Shown here one piece after another: positions 9,636-19,642 of a stretch of 20,072 nt of DNA. This DNA comes from Ulva prolifera (Eukaryota > Chlorophyta > Ulvophyceae > Ulvales > Ulvaceae). The notes beneath the pieces are model-generated. The model did not search any database, was not told the origin of the DNA, and worked only from the letters and a program-made list of their open reading frames with translations. The first letter of the stretch is position 1; each line of letters opens with the position of its first letter. The DNA lies in assembly GCA_023078555.1 (NCBI GenBank), contig JALAAN010000034.1, forward strand, positions 1-20,072. The letters are read 5' to 3'. The translations under genes were made by a program, and so were the position numbers.

Positions 9636-10825
9636 ATGGCTTCTGCTACGATGGCTCGGCTCGGTGGAGGGATCAGGAGAAATTTCATGGCCCTGAGCGC
9701 AAGCGCGCGTATCTACACGGACTGGGCTATAATCGCGCCAGAGTTATCGCTGGCCTTGAAAACTGTGCTATCGCCATCATACCGGCGCAATATAATGCAA
9801 CGAAGTTCTCGGTCGCCATCCAAGTTGTCACGGCCTGTCCATACATATGCCAAACGCCAGTTGATCCTGGCAGTGGATAATTCCCAGGTGCGCTCTCCTA
9901 CACGCAACGTTCCGTATCGCTGTATTCGATGTCAACTACTGTCATATTCCTATTCTGGACCTGTTTTTTTATGTTCTGGACCTGGGTTTTTTGGCTGGTG
10001 ACGATTCATTGCATCGGATAACTTGCACGATGAACGAGTCGATGTCACAGCTCGTGCCTCCTGATCATGAGGCCTGCCTGGCAATCACTGCTAGTGAGAC
10101 GACCACATGAATGTCGAATTGTTCAGGATTCCCAGTACGCTGTTGATTGGACTGTGGCGAATGTCTATCGCAAGGGTACGCTCTGCGTCCAGTGTGGTTT
10201 CAATTGTCGCCGGCAAACGCATGCATGCTGACGCCCCATCTGAGCCAGGCCCGTTTTTAAATGAGCCTAATCCCTCATCACGTGCAGGTGACAAGCTACA
10301 CGTTGTCCACTGTCTTCCTGGACAACCAGTGGATGTTCTGAGTGTCACTGGCATAGGTGTCCCAGTGGAGCGTTTGCCATATAAACAGCAGCAGAAGGTC
10401 CACCTAGATCAAGCACGCACTAACCTTGCCGAGAAGTACAGTGGTCGTATGGCTAAGGCTGGGGTGTGGCTTCCATTGCTGTCAGCTGCACCTCAATCGC
10501 AGTCTCGCATGTCATGGCAGACTAGTCCGTCCATTCATTGCACAGGAAGGGCATGTAGAACAACAGTACATGTGGTGCCCTGCTGTAGGTCGACTACGAG
10601 TTCAATGTGTTGTGTGAAGAAGGAGCTGCATTCGGAGCAGGCATTGGGGACAACATTGTCAGCATGGCAAACGAGGTAGATGCCGCCGCAGTGGTAGTCA
10701 GTTCGCACCGCAAGAGTATGCTTGCAGAGTTCATGATGGGCAGTATCTCGAACTTCCTGGTGCACCAATGCGAGAAGCCGGTCATCGTGTTGCACGCCCC
10801 ACGACTCAGCGTGCGCTCACCTTGA
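9636..10825 (+). CDS. Universal stress protein (UspA-fold) gene 1, with N-terminal extension
   Basis: Universal stress proteins are small Rossmann-like (HUP) domains, some binding ATP, involved in stress responses. Exons are 9636-9887, 10127-10175, 10288-10463 and 10589-10825, giving 237 aa; all phases agree. The USP domain starts near residue 77 with KRQLILAVDNSQDSQYAVD, then WTVANVYRKGDKLHVVHC, EFNVLCEEG, and AAVVVSSHRK. The domain closes with FMMGSISNFLVHQCEKPVIV. The nucleotide-binding motif G-2x-G-9x-G(S/T) is degenerate: both early glycines are replaced (SSHR), while the late GS remains. The first 76 residues are Arg/Ser/Ala-rich with almost no acidic residues, which suggests an organellar targeting peptide, though part may be misjoined. 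A second USP gene follows on the same strand. Confidence 0.82.
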
Positions 10826-11239
10826 ATTATCGGAAGTTTTAACTGGCTCAATGACTTGAAACACATATGCATGTAGCACATGCAGCGGACTGTGGCATGA
10901 TCGCTTAATGCTCGAGATTTCGCGGATAACACGCTGATAGTGTTCCCTCGAGGATGCTTTGAAAGTTTTCACCCGCTTGTTTGTCTTCCCGAACAGCAGA
11001 ACAACTACTTGTTGACCTGCCAAGCACCACTGTTTGCCACAGCAACGTTGACTGTGTTGAGGAAGTGGATAGTGATGCGGATGCTGGCTGATTGGCGCTA
11101 AGCACTTCTGGTAATAGGTCAATTAGTATGTGACGCCTGAAGATTACCCACTGTCACTGGCATTTTTAGAGGGCATCTCAGGCCCGCAGCAATCCCCAAA
11201 TTTGAACACCTAGTACATGTCCCGGATTTCGGAGTCCAA
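10826..11239. other. Spacer between the two USP genes
   Basis: This 414-bp stretch should hold the 3' UTR of USP gene 1 and the promoter of USP gene 2. No exon with USP-like sequence was seen. The true first exon of USP gene 2 could instead lie here, because its start is uncertain. Confidence 0.35.
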
Positions 11240-12092
11240 ATGGATACGACTGTATGTAATCGTGCATACATACATACATGTCCTGACGTATTGGGTTTCA
11301 CGTTAACTTTGTTTTCTGTACCTGTACTCTGGATGTGCAGGACAGTGATCAACATCTGGCAGTTGCCGACAACCGCAACATCGTTCTTGCTGTGGACACC
11401 TCCGAAAGCAGCGAGAAGATGACGGACTGGACAATAAGGAACATCACCCGGCCAGGGGATCATGTGCATGCACTGCATGTCATCCCTGCTATACCAACCA
11501 CTCCTGTCTATCAGGTGTATGCAGAGGGCATTGTCTCGGTGTTGCCAGGACCATCTGAAGATGACGTGCAGGAACGGCGTGCACAGCTACATGCTGAGCT
11601 GGGCAGCCGGTTGCAAGCTTTAGTGCCTGCAGACGGTGCGTGAAGGATTCGCTAGCATTTGGAAACGCCCATGAACTGATAGCTTCGTCACCTGTGTTCC
11701 TATCCGAAATATCAGATTCGGCAAGCTTGCGGCCAATGCTGTCTTGATTCGACGATGTGCATCAGATGCTGGAAATTTGCAACAACATGTTGTGTGGCAT
11801 GTGCATAGAATTGCAAGGCTGGGCCGTCCAGTGACTGAACATGGCTGCGTTCGCCGCCACTGTGGCAATCTGTGCAGGTTCGGTGAAAATGTCGATTCAC
11901 ATCATTGAGGAGGATTCAGTCAACCCGATGGAGTCAGTTGGCAGTGCTATTTGCCGTACAGCGGAGAATCTCAATGCAGCTGCACTGGTGTGCATGTCTG
12001 GACACAAGGGCCCTATCCAGGAGCTGTTCATGGGATCTGTATCGTCGTACCTGTCTCACAAGTCAGAGACACCAGTGTTGGTGCTGGAGTAG
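11240..12092 (+). CDS. Universal stress protein (UspA-fold) gene 2
   Basis: Exons are 11240-11287 (tentative), 11341-11635 and 11878-12092, about 185 aa. The USP domain is clear: RNIVLAVDTSESSEKMTDW, then ITRPGDHVHALHVIP, SIHIIEEDSV, LNAAALVCMSGHKG, and FMGSVSSYLSHKSETPVLVL at the C-terminus. As in gene 1, the nucleotide-binding motif is degenerate (MSGHKG instead of GSHGRG) but keeps the late GS. Both genes share the strand and the intron after the first third of the domain, and both have a phase-1 intron before a codon for Gly, which suggests an old tandem duplication. The first exon is a guess: ATG at 11240 spliced at gtattg (11288) to the gtgcag acceptor before 11341 keeps the frame. An in-frame stop at 11284 shows that the exon at 11341 cannot itself extend to an upstream start. 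Confidence 0.78.
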
Positions 12093-12227
12093 CTACTGTC
12101 TTCGGGTGATCGTATCAGTTTTTTCTTCATTGTGATCGTGTTCCCATCGCTGGCCAATATTGACATATGTAGATCAAATCTCATCAATTAGCAATATGAT
12201 CAGATGACACCTTCGCATTGCAACAGC

Positions 12228-12241
12228 ACCTTGTAATTACA
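12228..12241. terminator. Bidirectional TGTAA polyadenylation signal candidate
   Basis: The sequence ttgtaattaca reads TGTAA on both strands. It lies about 140 bp after the USP gene 2 stop on + and immediately after the exporter stop on -. TGTAA is the common near-upstream polyadenylation signal in chlorophyte algae, so one site may serve both convergent genes. Confidence 0.4.
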
Positions 12242-12243
12242 TT

Positions 12244-13152
12244 TCAACTCCTCGGATCAGCTTGCATGCTCTTCACAAGAACACTCACTAGGGGCAAAAT
12301 CAGCAATATAATGATCGCCAGCCATAGCCCTGTCCAGCCCATGCAAGTGAGCATTGTCACCAGGGCCCCAGCACAGCACACACCTAAAAAGTTGGACAAC
12401 ACTGCTGGCCAGAAGGGGAGCTCAAGCACAAATGCAGCAATTGCACCACTCCAGGCGCCTGTACCAGGCAGTGGAACGGCGACAAAGTATGCAAGCCCCA
12501 TGAAGATTGTGTCCCGGTCCATGCCGTGTGTTTGTTTGCGAGCGCGGCTCAGCAAGAGCTCCAGTAGCTTATACACAGGTGGAACTCCAGCAGATGCCTT
12601 CACAAGTGGCCGGAGACCCAGTAAGATCAGGGGTACTGGGATCATGTTGCCCATAACTGCCAGGGCATATGTTACCGGGGGGGGGAGGCCCAAAATAGAA
12701 ATCCCAATTGGCACTGCACCCCGCAGTTCAACAACAGGAAGGCTAGCCAGCACTAATACCACAAGCCAATCAGGCGCAACATCACGTAGACTTGTGGAGA
12801 CTGCCTCAGCAATACTTGCATGAGCTGGGGGCGCAATGGATACCAAAGCCATGCTCAGGGAAACGGCAATCAGGTAGACCTGAAACGGCTTGCATGTCTT
12901 CGCAGACAGCAGTGCCGCGCTGCCACAGGATCGCCATGAGAAGTGTTCAAGACCTATCACATTCTCCACCTGAGGCGGACCTGGTAAGATGGCAGCAGGC
13001 TCCTCTGTTCCACACGGCAATGGATCCTGACTGGACTTGGCTTGCGTGAGCTGCTCGCGATAGCTGCCACATGGAGACTGTCCAGCTACCCGTCCAACTG
13101 CACCGCGATATGAACCACGTACTATCTTACAGTGTCGATGGCGAGTTTGCAT
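12244..13152 (-). CDS. Small multidrug-export family membrane protein (COG2426/PF06695), plastid type
   Basis: This is a polytopic membrane protein of the putative small multidrug-export family, known in bacteria, cyanobacteria and plastids; its substrate is not established. The conserved domain spans about 12860-12244: PDWLVVLVLASLPVVELRGA with the family ELRGAVPIGI motif, then MGNMIPVPLILLG, FVAVPLPGTGAWSGAI (the second signature), and a C-terminal hydrophobic segment GLWLAIIILLILPLVSVLV. About five membrane segments are visible. A hydrophobic stretch ending in PPAHA (near 12810) resembles a thylakoid or envelope signal with an AxA cleavage site. The start is uncertain: Met at 13152 opens a basic transit-like peptide (MQTRHRHCKIVRGSYRG), but the frame is open to 13464, and a splice into an exon at 13077 (gacag acceptor) with a further intron at about 12958-12873 is equally possible. 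Confidence 0.75.
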   Translation of the reverse strand: MQTRHRHCKIVRGSYRGAVGRVAGQSPCGSYREQLTQAKSSQDPLPCGTEEPAAILPGPPQVENVIGLEHFSWRSCGSAALLSAKTCKPFQVYLIAVSLSMALVSIAPPAHASIAEAVSTSLRDVAPDWLVVLVLASLPVVELRGAVPIGISILGLPPPVTYALAVMGNMIPVPLILLGLRPLVKASAGVPPVYKLLELLLSRARKQTHGMDRDTIFMGLAYFVAVPLPGTGAWSGAIAAFVLELPFWPAVLSNFLGVCCAGALVTMLTCMGWTGLWLAIIILLILPLVSVLVKSMQADPRS

Positions 13153-14108
13153 GTTGTGAGGATTTCCACGCTGGATGCGTCTGCAGCGCTGTAGCTTGGG
13201 AACTCGTTGAAGTCGACATCTGCCGTCGGGGCCAGCGCAGGCGCGATCAAGATACCTGTCGAAAATAAAAAAGGGTCCAGCGCCCGTGGGGCACTGTGGT
13301 GACATCTGAGGTGCTACGATGTGCACCTGGCCACCCAGTGTTGCGTCATGGCGGGGGGGTGTCCACCACTCATGCAAACTCCACTCAGTGCCTGGAATCA
13401 TAGCGACACTGCTGCACTTGTTCAGGTAGGCGAGCCATCCCAGCTGCTGCTCGGCAGTGATGAGCTGGTTAGGAAAACCCTGGGTCTACGGGCCACCACG
13501 CCATATGCCCCACAACCAAGCTTTTCTTTCCATTCCCAATTCCGCGCAGCGTGCGTCAGCATCCAGCATGGCGCCCGACCTTCTCAAATTTCAATATGTA
13601 CAACGTTGAGGTAAATTCTTCATCCTGAGATGATTCATCAAGGGCAGGGGTTCGCTCAGGATGTGCCTTGTAATTACAAGCCCGCGGCTTCGCCTAGGCA
13701 GCGGAACCGCAATGCATGCCCTGACACAGAGACTATTCCGGCGCAATGGCCTACCACACGCATGGCTACCTGTGTGCTCACCAGCATGACCCACTAGGGC
13801 CTGTGCGCAGCTCCAAGAGTGTGGAGATCGCAGCTGACTAGGCAGCCAACGCCGAGGGCTAGCAGGTACCTGGAAGCAGACGTGGATGTGTGACGCAACA
13901 GAAATATGGGGCAGAACAGGGTTTCTTCAGCCGCACATACACTTGGAACCCTGTCCCACTCATACATGCGGGATCAACGCCACTGCTGGCAATTATGCGC
14001 ATCATCATTTGTCTTTGTAGGTGTAAATCCAGCGTAACAGCACACCCAGAGCTGCGCTAAACTATGACACAACCGAGAGACATCCTGCTGAAAGAGCAGC
14101 CAGGTCAT
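13122..14108 (-). CDS. Unrecognised protein-coding exons upstream of the exporter gene
   Basis: I do not recognise this protein. Exon-like blocks on the minus strand are joined by good splice sites. A block at 13693-13580 (acceptor ctgcctag, donor gtcggg) encodes a sequence containing EEFTSTLYILKFEK. The next, from 13464 (acceptor taaccag), encodes LITAEQQLGWLAYLNK, then GTEWSLHEWWTPPRHDATLG and GPFFIFDR. If one base is removed near 13249, it continues as YLIAPALAPTADVDFNEF to a stop at 13122. Upstream blocks encode QQDVSRLCHSLAQLW (near 14085-14040) and EETLFCPIFLLRHTS (near 13900). A second one-base break seems needed near 13670. Either this is a separate gene ending at 13122, or the exon ends at ACT|gtaaga (13136/13135 region) and joins the exporter frame at 13077, again in phase. 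Function unknown. Confidence 0.4.
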
Positions 14109-14539
14109 TGGCGGGACGCATTTGCTTTACATGCGAACTCTCACTGCATCTCACTACTCAACATACCACATCCATAAGCAAGTGGAAACAATTAAACTGG
14201 ATTTCATATTTGCATCGTGCGGGTTTTCACTGGGAGGCATGGTGCCAGGTCAACGGCAATTGGATACAGCAATCAGACTGTAAAGATTTGTCTGCACAAG
14301 CATGGTAGATCCAGCTCCGATAGTCAGCTCACAAGCAACACCTCTGAGGGTGGACACACTCGTGGGATCACGATGATTATGTCACTGATGAAGACAGAAT
14401 CTGACTAGAGGGAAAGCTGGCCTTGGCATGAGTATGTCGGTGCGACTTGTGCAGAAGCCCGAGCTGCAACAGACGTGTTGCAGCACATTCTAAAAAATCT
14501 AGAGTGCCCATGCATTGCCATGACTTTGCAGCTTAATCG
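14109..14539. other. Region downstream of the ABCG gene, no gene recognised
   Basis: This stretch should carry the ABCG 3' UTR and the promoter of the upstream-facing minus-strand gene. The only item noticed is a 15-bp word at 14493-14507 that recurs at 19877-19891 (listed separately). Open frames here have no motif. Confidence 0.4.
14493..14507. repeat. Direct repeat copy A flanking the ABCG gene
   Basis: The word aaaaatctagagtgc is identical to 19877-19891. Both copies are followed within 8 bp by ttgccatg. The copies bracket the whole ABCG gene at a distance of about 5.4 kb. No transposon-like ends were seen. Confidence 0.5.
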
Positions 14540-17500
14540 CTACGCAGTCCTTGTCTTCTTCCACAAGACAAGGTAAACCACATACCGCAAGATGACGAGC
14601 ATCAGAAACATCACCCCAGCCTCTAACAGAGGAGTTTCGCCTAAACTACGGGGAAGGGACAAGGCAGCAGTCACATCTTGCACAGCTGCGCACTCTCCAT
14701 CTGCCGCTATATCATCTGCTGCACTGGAGTTTGTCAGGTTGCAGTCAACAACCTCCCGACCAGAAAACTCGATCTTTGCCAGCAGTGAGTAAGTCCAATA
14801 CATAAAAGACAGGTACCTGTACCAGAGTGATGTGAGTGGACGCGTTGATGCAAACAAGCTGATCGTGCTGCCAGCCGCAATTGCTGATTGATGGCAGACT
14901 CGCAGCAACTGCATGCACTGAATTGAGCAGCAGCGCACTTCAGCCAAAACAAAAAGGAAGGAATCTGCTGTATCCAGAATCCGCTAGCAAGCATGAATGA
15001 GAGAATCACAATTGTTGCTGTCGTCTGCGCGGTTTCGAATTTTGGCATCGCCGCACCAATCAATAGTCCGACACTTTGCGATGTCAGAACTCCCAGCACA
15101 ATTGCGGCCCAGTTACCAAGGAACCACACAAACTGCACAGCAACACTGTTGTCGACAATTTGCACTAGGATTCGCCAGCCACTCGCGAGCATATGCGGGA
15201 TCATCTGCATCAACGCTGGAAACCTGCCCCCATAGATATTGCATTTAGGTGCCGCTCGATCTGGATAATCCCATAGTCAACAACCATTTGCCGCACCTGT
15301 GGCCGCAGAGCCCCCATCCAGTAGGCCAGAACTGTAAATACTGTGGGGTACAGCAGCTCCAAAGGCATCGATGCAGCTGAACGGGAGATGTAGTATGCGC
15401 TGAGATTGTACATGCCACTAGAGCGCTCCTTGAGCAGCATCTTCATCTCTGCCGGGAACGTGAACAATGAGCCAAACAGCATCGCAACACACATGAAAGT
15501 CTGCAGGCAGAACCAGCCTGTTGTGACAGTCTTTCACAGCAATGCACTTCACACAATGACCAAGGACTGAGTCGCTCTGTCTTGAACAGGTCGAGGTGCT
15601 CGGCACCACTCGCATAAAGTCTGCAGTTGTCAATGCATCGAACTCGTGGCCGTCTCATGGCACGTGTCATGACAGCAACAGCACATTGTCTGATGCGTAG
15701 AATGTTTCATGAAGTTAGGCTGCTGTACACAAAATCCTTTGTAGATAGACTTTATACCGACAATGCTACATAACCATGCATGCAACGCTCAAGGATGACG
15801 ATGAATGCCAATAGATGTGACAGCTGAACTCTCATTAATAATAAATCATACAGTATGCCCGGTGAAATTGGTCCACTCACGAAATTCCATTGATTGACCA
15901 TGGGGGAGCGTTGTCGGTGATCAAATGCCCAGCTTCTGCAACAAGGTAATGGCACAGGGTGTGCCCCAAGGAGTGCGCACAGTCTCAAAGAAAAGTAGGG
16001 CAGCCATGTCACGGGCTGCAGCCACTGTATTTTCAGCGCCACGCCGCCACCACAGTAGCCCTGCGATAAAGCCAGTCAGGCCAAAATTGCAAAAGCGCTG
16101 CACGCCTAGAGCCTGGAAGCGTCGAGTCTTCATGCTGCGCACAAAGAGCACCCTCAGCTGCTCGACGTACCTCGCTCCCAGCCTGCACGCCGGTCAAGGT
16201 TGTTACTTGAAGAGCACTGACCTCAGAATCTGTCATGCGAGTGGACCAGCTGTCTCGAGCAGCATAGCATACCCTGATCATGCCGATGAGCTGAAATTCT
16301 GTATTCTGAGATCAAGGGGCGAGACCCCGCGGCACTGCGAGTGCTAAACACATGATGATGGTGGACATCGAACATCGCAATCAGCTTGATCACCTTGGAC
16401 AGAAGAGCATGTGGTAGCAGCCATACTTTTGTACAGGGACAGAAATTCGGCGCTTGGAGGGCAGGTATCCTCGCAAACCGCCGAGACGTTGCAGCGGTGA
16501 CCCCATCGCTCAAGTCCTCTCCAGCAAACTGCGAGTTTAGACGCAGCGCTGGCACATTGGGGATGTCTTTCCTCCCATGGAAGCCATCTTCGCAGTCCTC
16601 CAGGAAGGACTCACACACCTGCAAAATCGACAACATTGTCTGCGTGGGTATGTGCAGGAGAACTGGTGCTGTTCCAATATCTTAGCGCAAAAGCTACATG
16701 TCGAGCTCAAGTGCCTGCTTGACGCAATTCCAGCTCATAGCGGCACCAAAGGGGAGTCATACAATGATTTCCTACCACCCTGGCAATTCGCATGTCAATT
16801 TGTGGAGCTACTGCCATTGTAGATGGTCACCACTGTGTCAGAAATCATATCCTGGCCTAGACCTGCCCTGGACATGATCACTTGCAGGAGGAAACAAAAG
16901 TGCTGCTTCTGCACAGCAACAGGCCAAGCCGTTACTAGCCACATAGAAGTGAAATCACGCTACAGCCTCTACTGCATCAGGTGTCCACCAGTGCGTCTCA
17001 GCATGCAAGACGACGGCTGTGCAAGTGCCGCATGCACATGTATGAAGGAATCCCAATCGCAAAGCTGGACACATCGCGGCCACCGTAAACTGGAGTATGC
17101 CATGACAGGAGAGGACGGCCTAGTTATGATTGGTGACAAAAAGTGCCCAAGCCTAGCATGGCAGCCGCGCATTCATCATTGCAAGTGGACTGCCAACGAA
17201 TGACAGGTAAGAGCTGGACTGCGAGAGAACGAGCAACATTGGATTTATTGCACACCTCGATGAGTTTTCCCCTCCGTTCTGTGCCCATGACGCCAAGAAT
17301 GGGCCTGCTGTCCTCAAACTCGCCACTGGCCAGGTCCAGGATAAAGTCTGCCACGTTCACGCCATACGGCAGCTTGCACCCCAGATTGCCAAACCACTCA
17401 CTCACCTCCTGCAAGCTACCAAATTCTCTCGTACTGTATGCTGACAGGCTTGCGGGATGTGCATACACAACAGTGCCGCGACACATGTCCAAGACCGCAG

Positions 17501-19238
17501 AGATCGTAGGTCATGCTGAAGATACACCAGCAGTAAGCGCAGCAAGGCAACACAGGTCACCCACCACGCATCCCCGACCTCAAGTGAGCTGGCACCAGAT
17601 TACAGCAGGGAAGCACAGAAATTACTTGCGCAGACAATGGGTATGCCTTGATGGCCTATGCCTAGCACACGCAAAGCGCCACGATTGCTCTAGGTTGTTC
17701 TTTGCTGATGAGGCATGCCTTTGCAAGTCCGCTGTAGATGGCATGGCCATCTGACATGAGCATCAGACGGTCAAGCTGGTGGAACAGGCGGCTAGAGGGC
17801 TGGTGGATGGTGGTGATGATAGCACGGCCGTCTCGTGCCAACGACCGGAGGGTGAGCACAAGCGACATGGCTGTCGTGGAGTCGAGGCCCGATGTCGGCT
17901 CGTCCAGAATGATGACAGAGGGATTGATGAGGAGCTCGTGTCCAACCGACACTCGCTTGCGCTCGCCTCCTGACACACCCGCGGCGCGTGGGGCCGCCAA
18001 CGAGCGTATCCCTGCATTTTCCCAAGCCAAGAGCAGAGATGACAACCGTCCACGCGCTCCTGTTTTTTCATACCTGTGCACGAGTGACAATCGCTTCAGG
18101 TCCCGGTCGGGACACTCAAGTGTAGGAAAGACTGCTGGAGCATGCTTAGAGTGCCAGGAGCAGGCGGGCTCCGCGTATGATGAGAGGCAGGCGGTGTTGT
18201 TTGCGCCCGGCGCGTTGATGAAGGCGTTTCCGGTGTAGGAAGGAGGGACACACATGGGCAATGTCATGTGGGAGGCGTAATCGCGCTGCATAGTATAGTG
18301 TCTCATGAACTGTTAAGGAGTCAAAGAGAACATCATCTTGCAGCACGAAGCCCATGTTGGACTTCAGGAGCGGTTTAAAGGGGTTCCAGTTGAAGGATAC
18401 ATCCCCGGTGATGGTCATGGACTGAGGTTTGCGGCCTCCGAGCACTGATATGAGGGATGTTTTGCCACTGCCAGAGGGGCCCATGAGTCCAAGCACCTCT
18501 CCAGGCTGAACGACGCCCCGCAGGCCATGAAGGACCTGAAGCATACAAGGTTGGAGGTCGGAGCAAATACAAGTGCATTCAATTGCTTGTTGCGTCGATG
18601 GCTCGTGTGACAGCAGTGGTGAGGCAATGCGTGATCAGCTCCTACACAACATGCTCGCAGGCCGTGCGGGCGGTACTTGCGATGGTATCCCGGATTTGCG
18701 GACAGCAGCACATTTGACGTGCACCCCTTGTGAGCAAGAGGATTCCATGTGATGCATACGTGCTGTCGGGTTGTTGGAAAGGTGGCCCGCGAGCTCGCCA
18801 GCTCCAGGCAGGGGGCCAAACGCATGACTGCCTCGTGTTGTGTGCGACGACGACCGCAGAAAGCCCTACCCTTCGAACGCCCCACTCCAAAACGCACACG
18901 TGATGCTGCACACATGATGTCCCCAAGTGCTGACTCGCAATTTGCTTGCGCTATGCATGCGCAACAGAATGCCTGCAAGAATGGAATACCAGGACAGGAC
19001 CGTTGCGCACCTGTCGCTGCTGTGGTGCTGCGTGCGTGCGAGGCGCTACAGCGAAACGATCCTTCAAAGATTGTTTTGCGTTAAATATTGGTACGTACGT
19101 ATTTATCCCCTTCCACAAGATGGTGATTCGCCTGTGAGAGGGTACACTCTGCAACAGTTTCACCGCATCGCCGTTCACGTCTACACTGTCAGAGATGATT
19201 GAGATAAGGCGACTGGCTTCGTCTCGAGTTGCACTCAT
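14540..19238 (-). CDS. ABCG-family (WBC) half-transporter
   Basis: ABCG half-transporters dimerise and export lipids, hormones or other hydrophobic compounds; they carry the nucleotide-binding domain before the membrane domain. Minus-strand exons are 19238-19050, 18535-18250, 18073-17719, 17408-17256, 16618-16479, 16182-15981, 15500-15297, 15132-14939 and 14816-14540, about 665 aa. Motifs in order: Walker [10 protein letters not shown] (about residue 83), Q-loop LQDD, signature [10 protein letters not shown] (about 191), Walker B VIILDEP with TSGLDSTTA, and H-loop TTIHQPS. The membrane domain starts near residue 375: [95 protein letters not shown], and a last helix near [13 protein letters not shown]. 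Exon 3 contains two extra bases (about 18044-18047 and 17978-17980). Intron 3 appears to use a GC donor. The exon 2/3 junction is uncertain (18254/18059 is an alternative). Substrate unknown. Confidence 0.9.
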
Positions 19239-19516
19239 GGCGCCTTCTCAGACGCAGGCCTCCCTACGGAATAAGCTGTGCTTCAAATGTGACATGTTTC
19301 ACACTGTCGCGGGGTGACGTCCGGGCCTCAAAACGAAACTAGGCACTGCTCAAGCAAGATCCGCAAAGGCGCCGCAAGCGTTCCATGGATGCCGTCCGCT
19401 TATCTAAGTACGTGCTTCGTGCGCTGCCTCGGGCGATGCGCACCTGCGCGACGTCATGAAGGCTTCCGCCCGCATGCATGTGATGGCCTTTAATTCGATA
19501 AGGACGGGGTCAGCTG

Positions 19517-19535
19517 GGCCCACACCGTGTGGGCC
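19517..19535. repeat. Perfect inverted repeat (9-bp arms, 1-base loop)
   Basis: GGCCCACAC (19517-19525) and GTGTGGGCC (19527-19535) are exact reverse complements around a single C. GGCCCAC/GTGGGCC cores are typical of TCP-class and site-II-type plant promoter elements, so a dimeric factor site upstream of ABCG is possible, but this is inference. Confidence 0.6.
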
Positions 19536-19642
19536 ACACGAAGGTTTCGGCCGAGCTGGGTTGCTTCAAACGCAACGCTTCCGGGCAATCGCTGCACTCA
19601 CGCAGCAAGGTTGCACGTGCGGTCAGTCAGCCATCACGAATT

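Noticed and set aside
10107..10679. 190-codon uninterrupted plus-strand frame through the USP gene 1 introns
   Set aside because: Only the part matching exon 3 is USP-like; the rest crosses clear GT-AG introns and loses the USP strands encoded by exons 2 and 4.
11270..11283. acatacatacatg as a microsatellite
   Set aside because: Only about three units; too short to call.
12218..12823. 201-codon open frame on the plus strand
   Set aside because: It is antisense to the well-conserved exporter domain, which explains the open frame.
18074..18120. Extra ABCG exon [14 protein letters not shown] between exons 2 and 3
   Set aside because: It would need an intron of 14 bases before QERVD, or it would force the wrong frame into the [10 protein letters not shown] motif.
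17738..18238. 166-codon plus-strand frame opposite the ABCG nucleotide-binding domain
   Set aside because: It is a shadow of the GC-rich conserved ABC exon on the minus strand.
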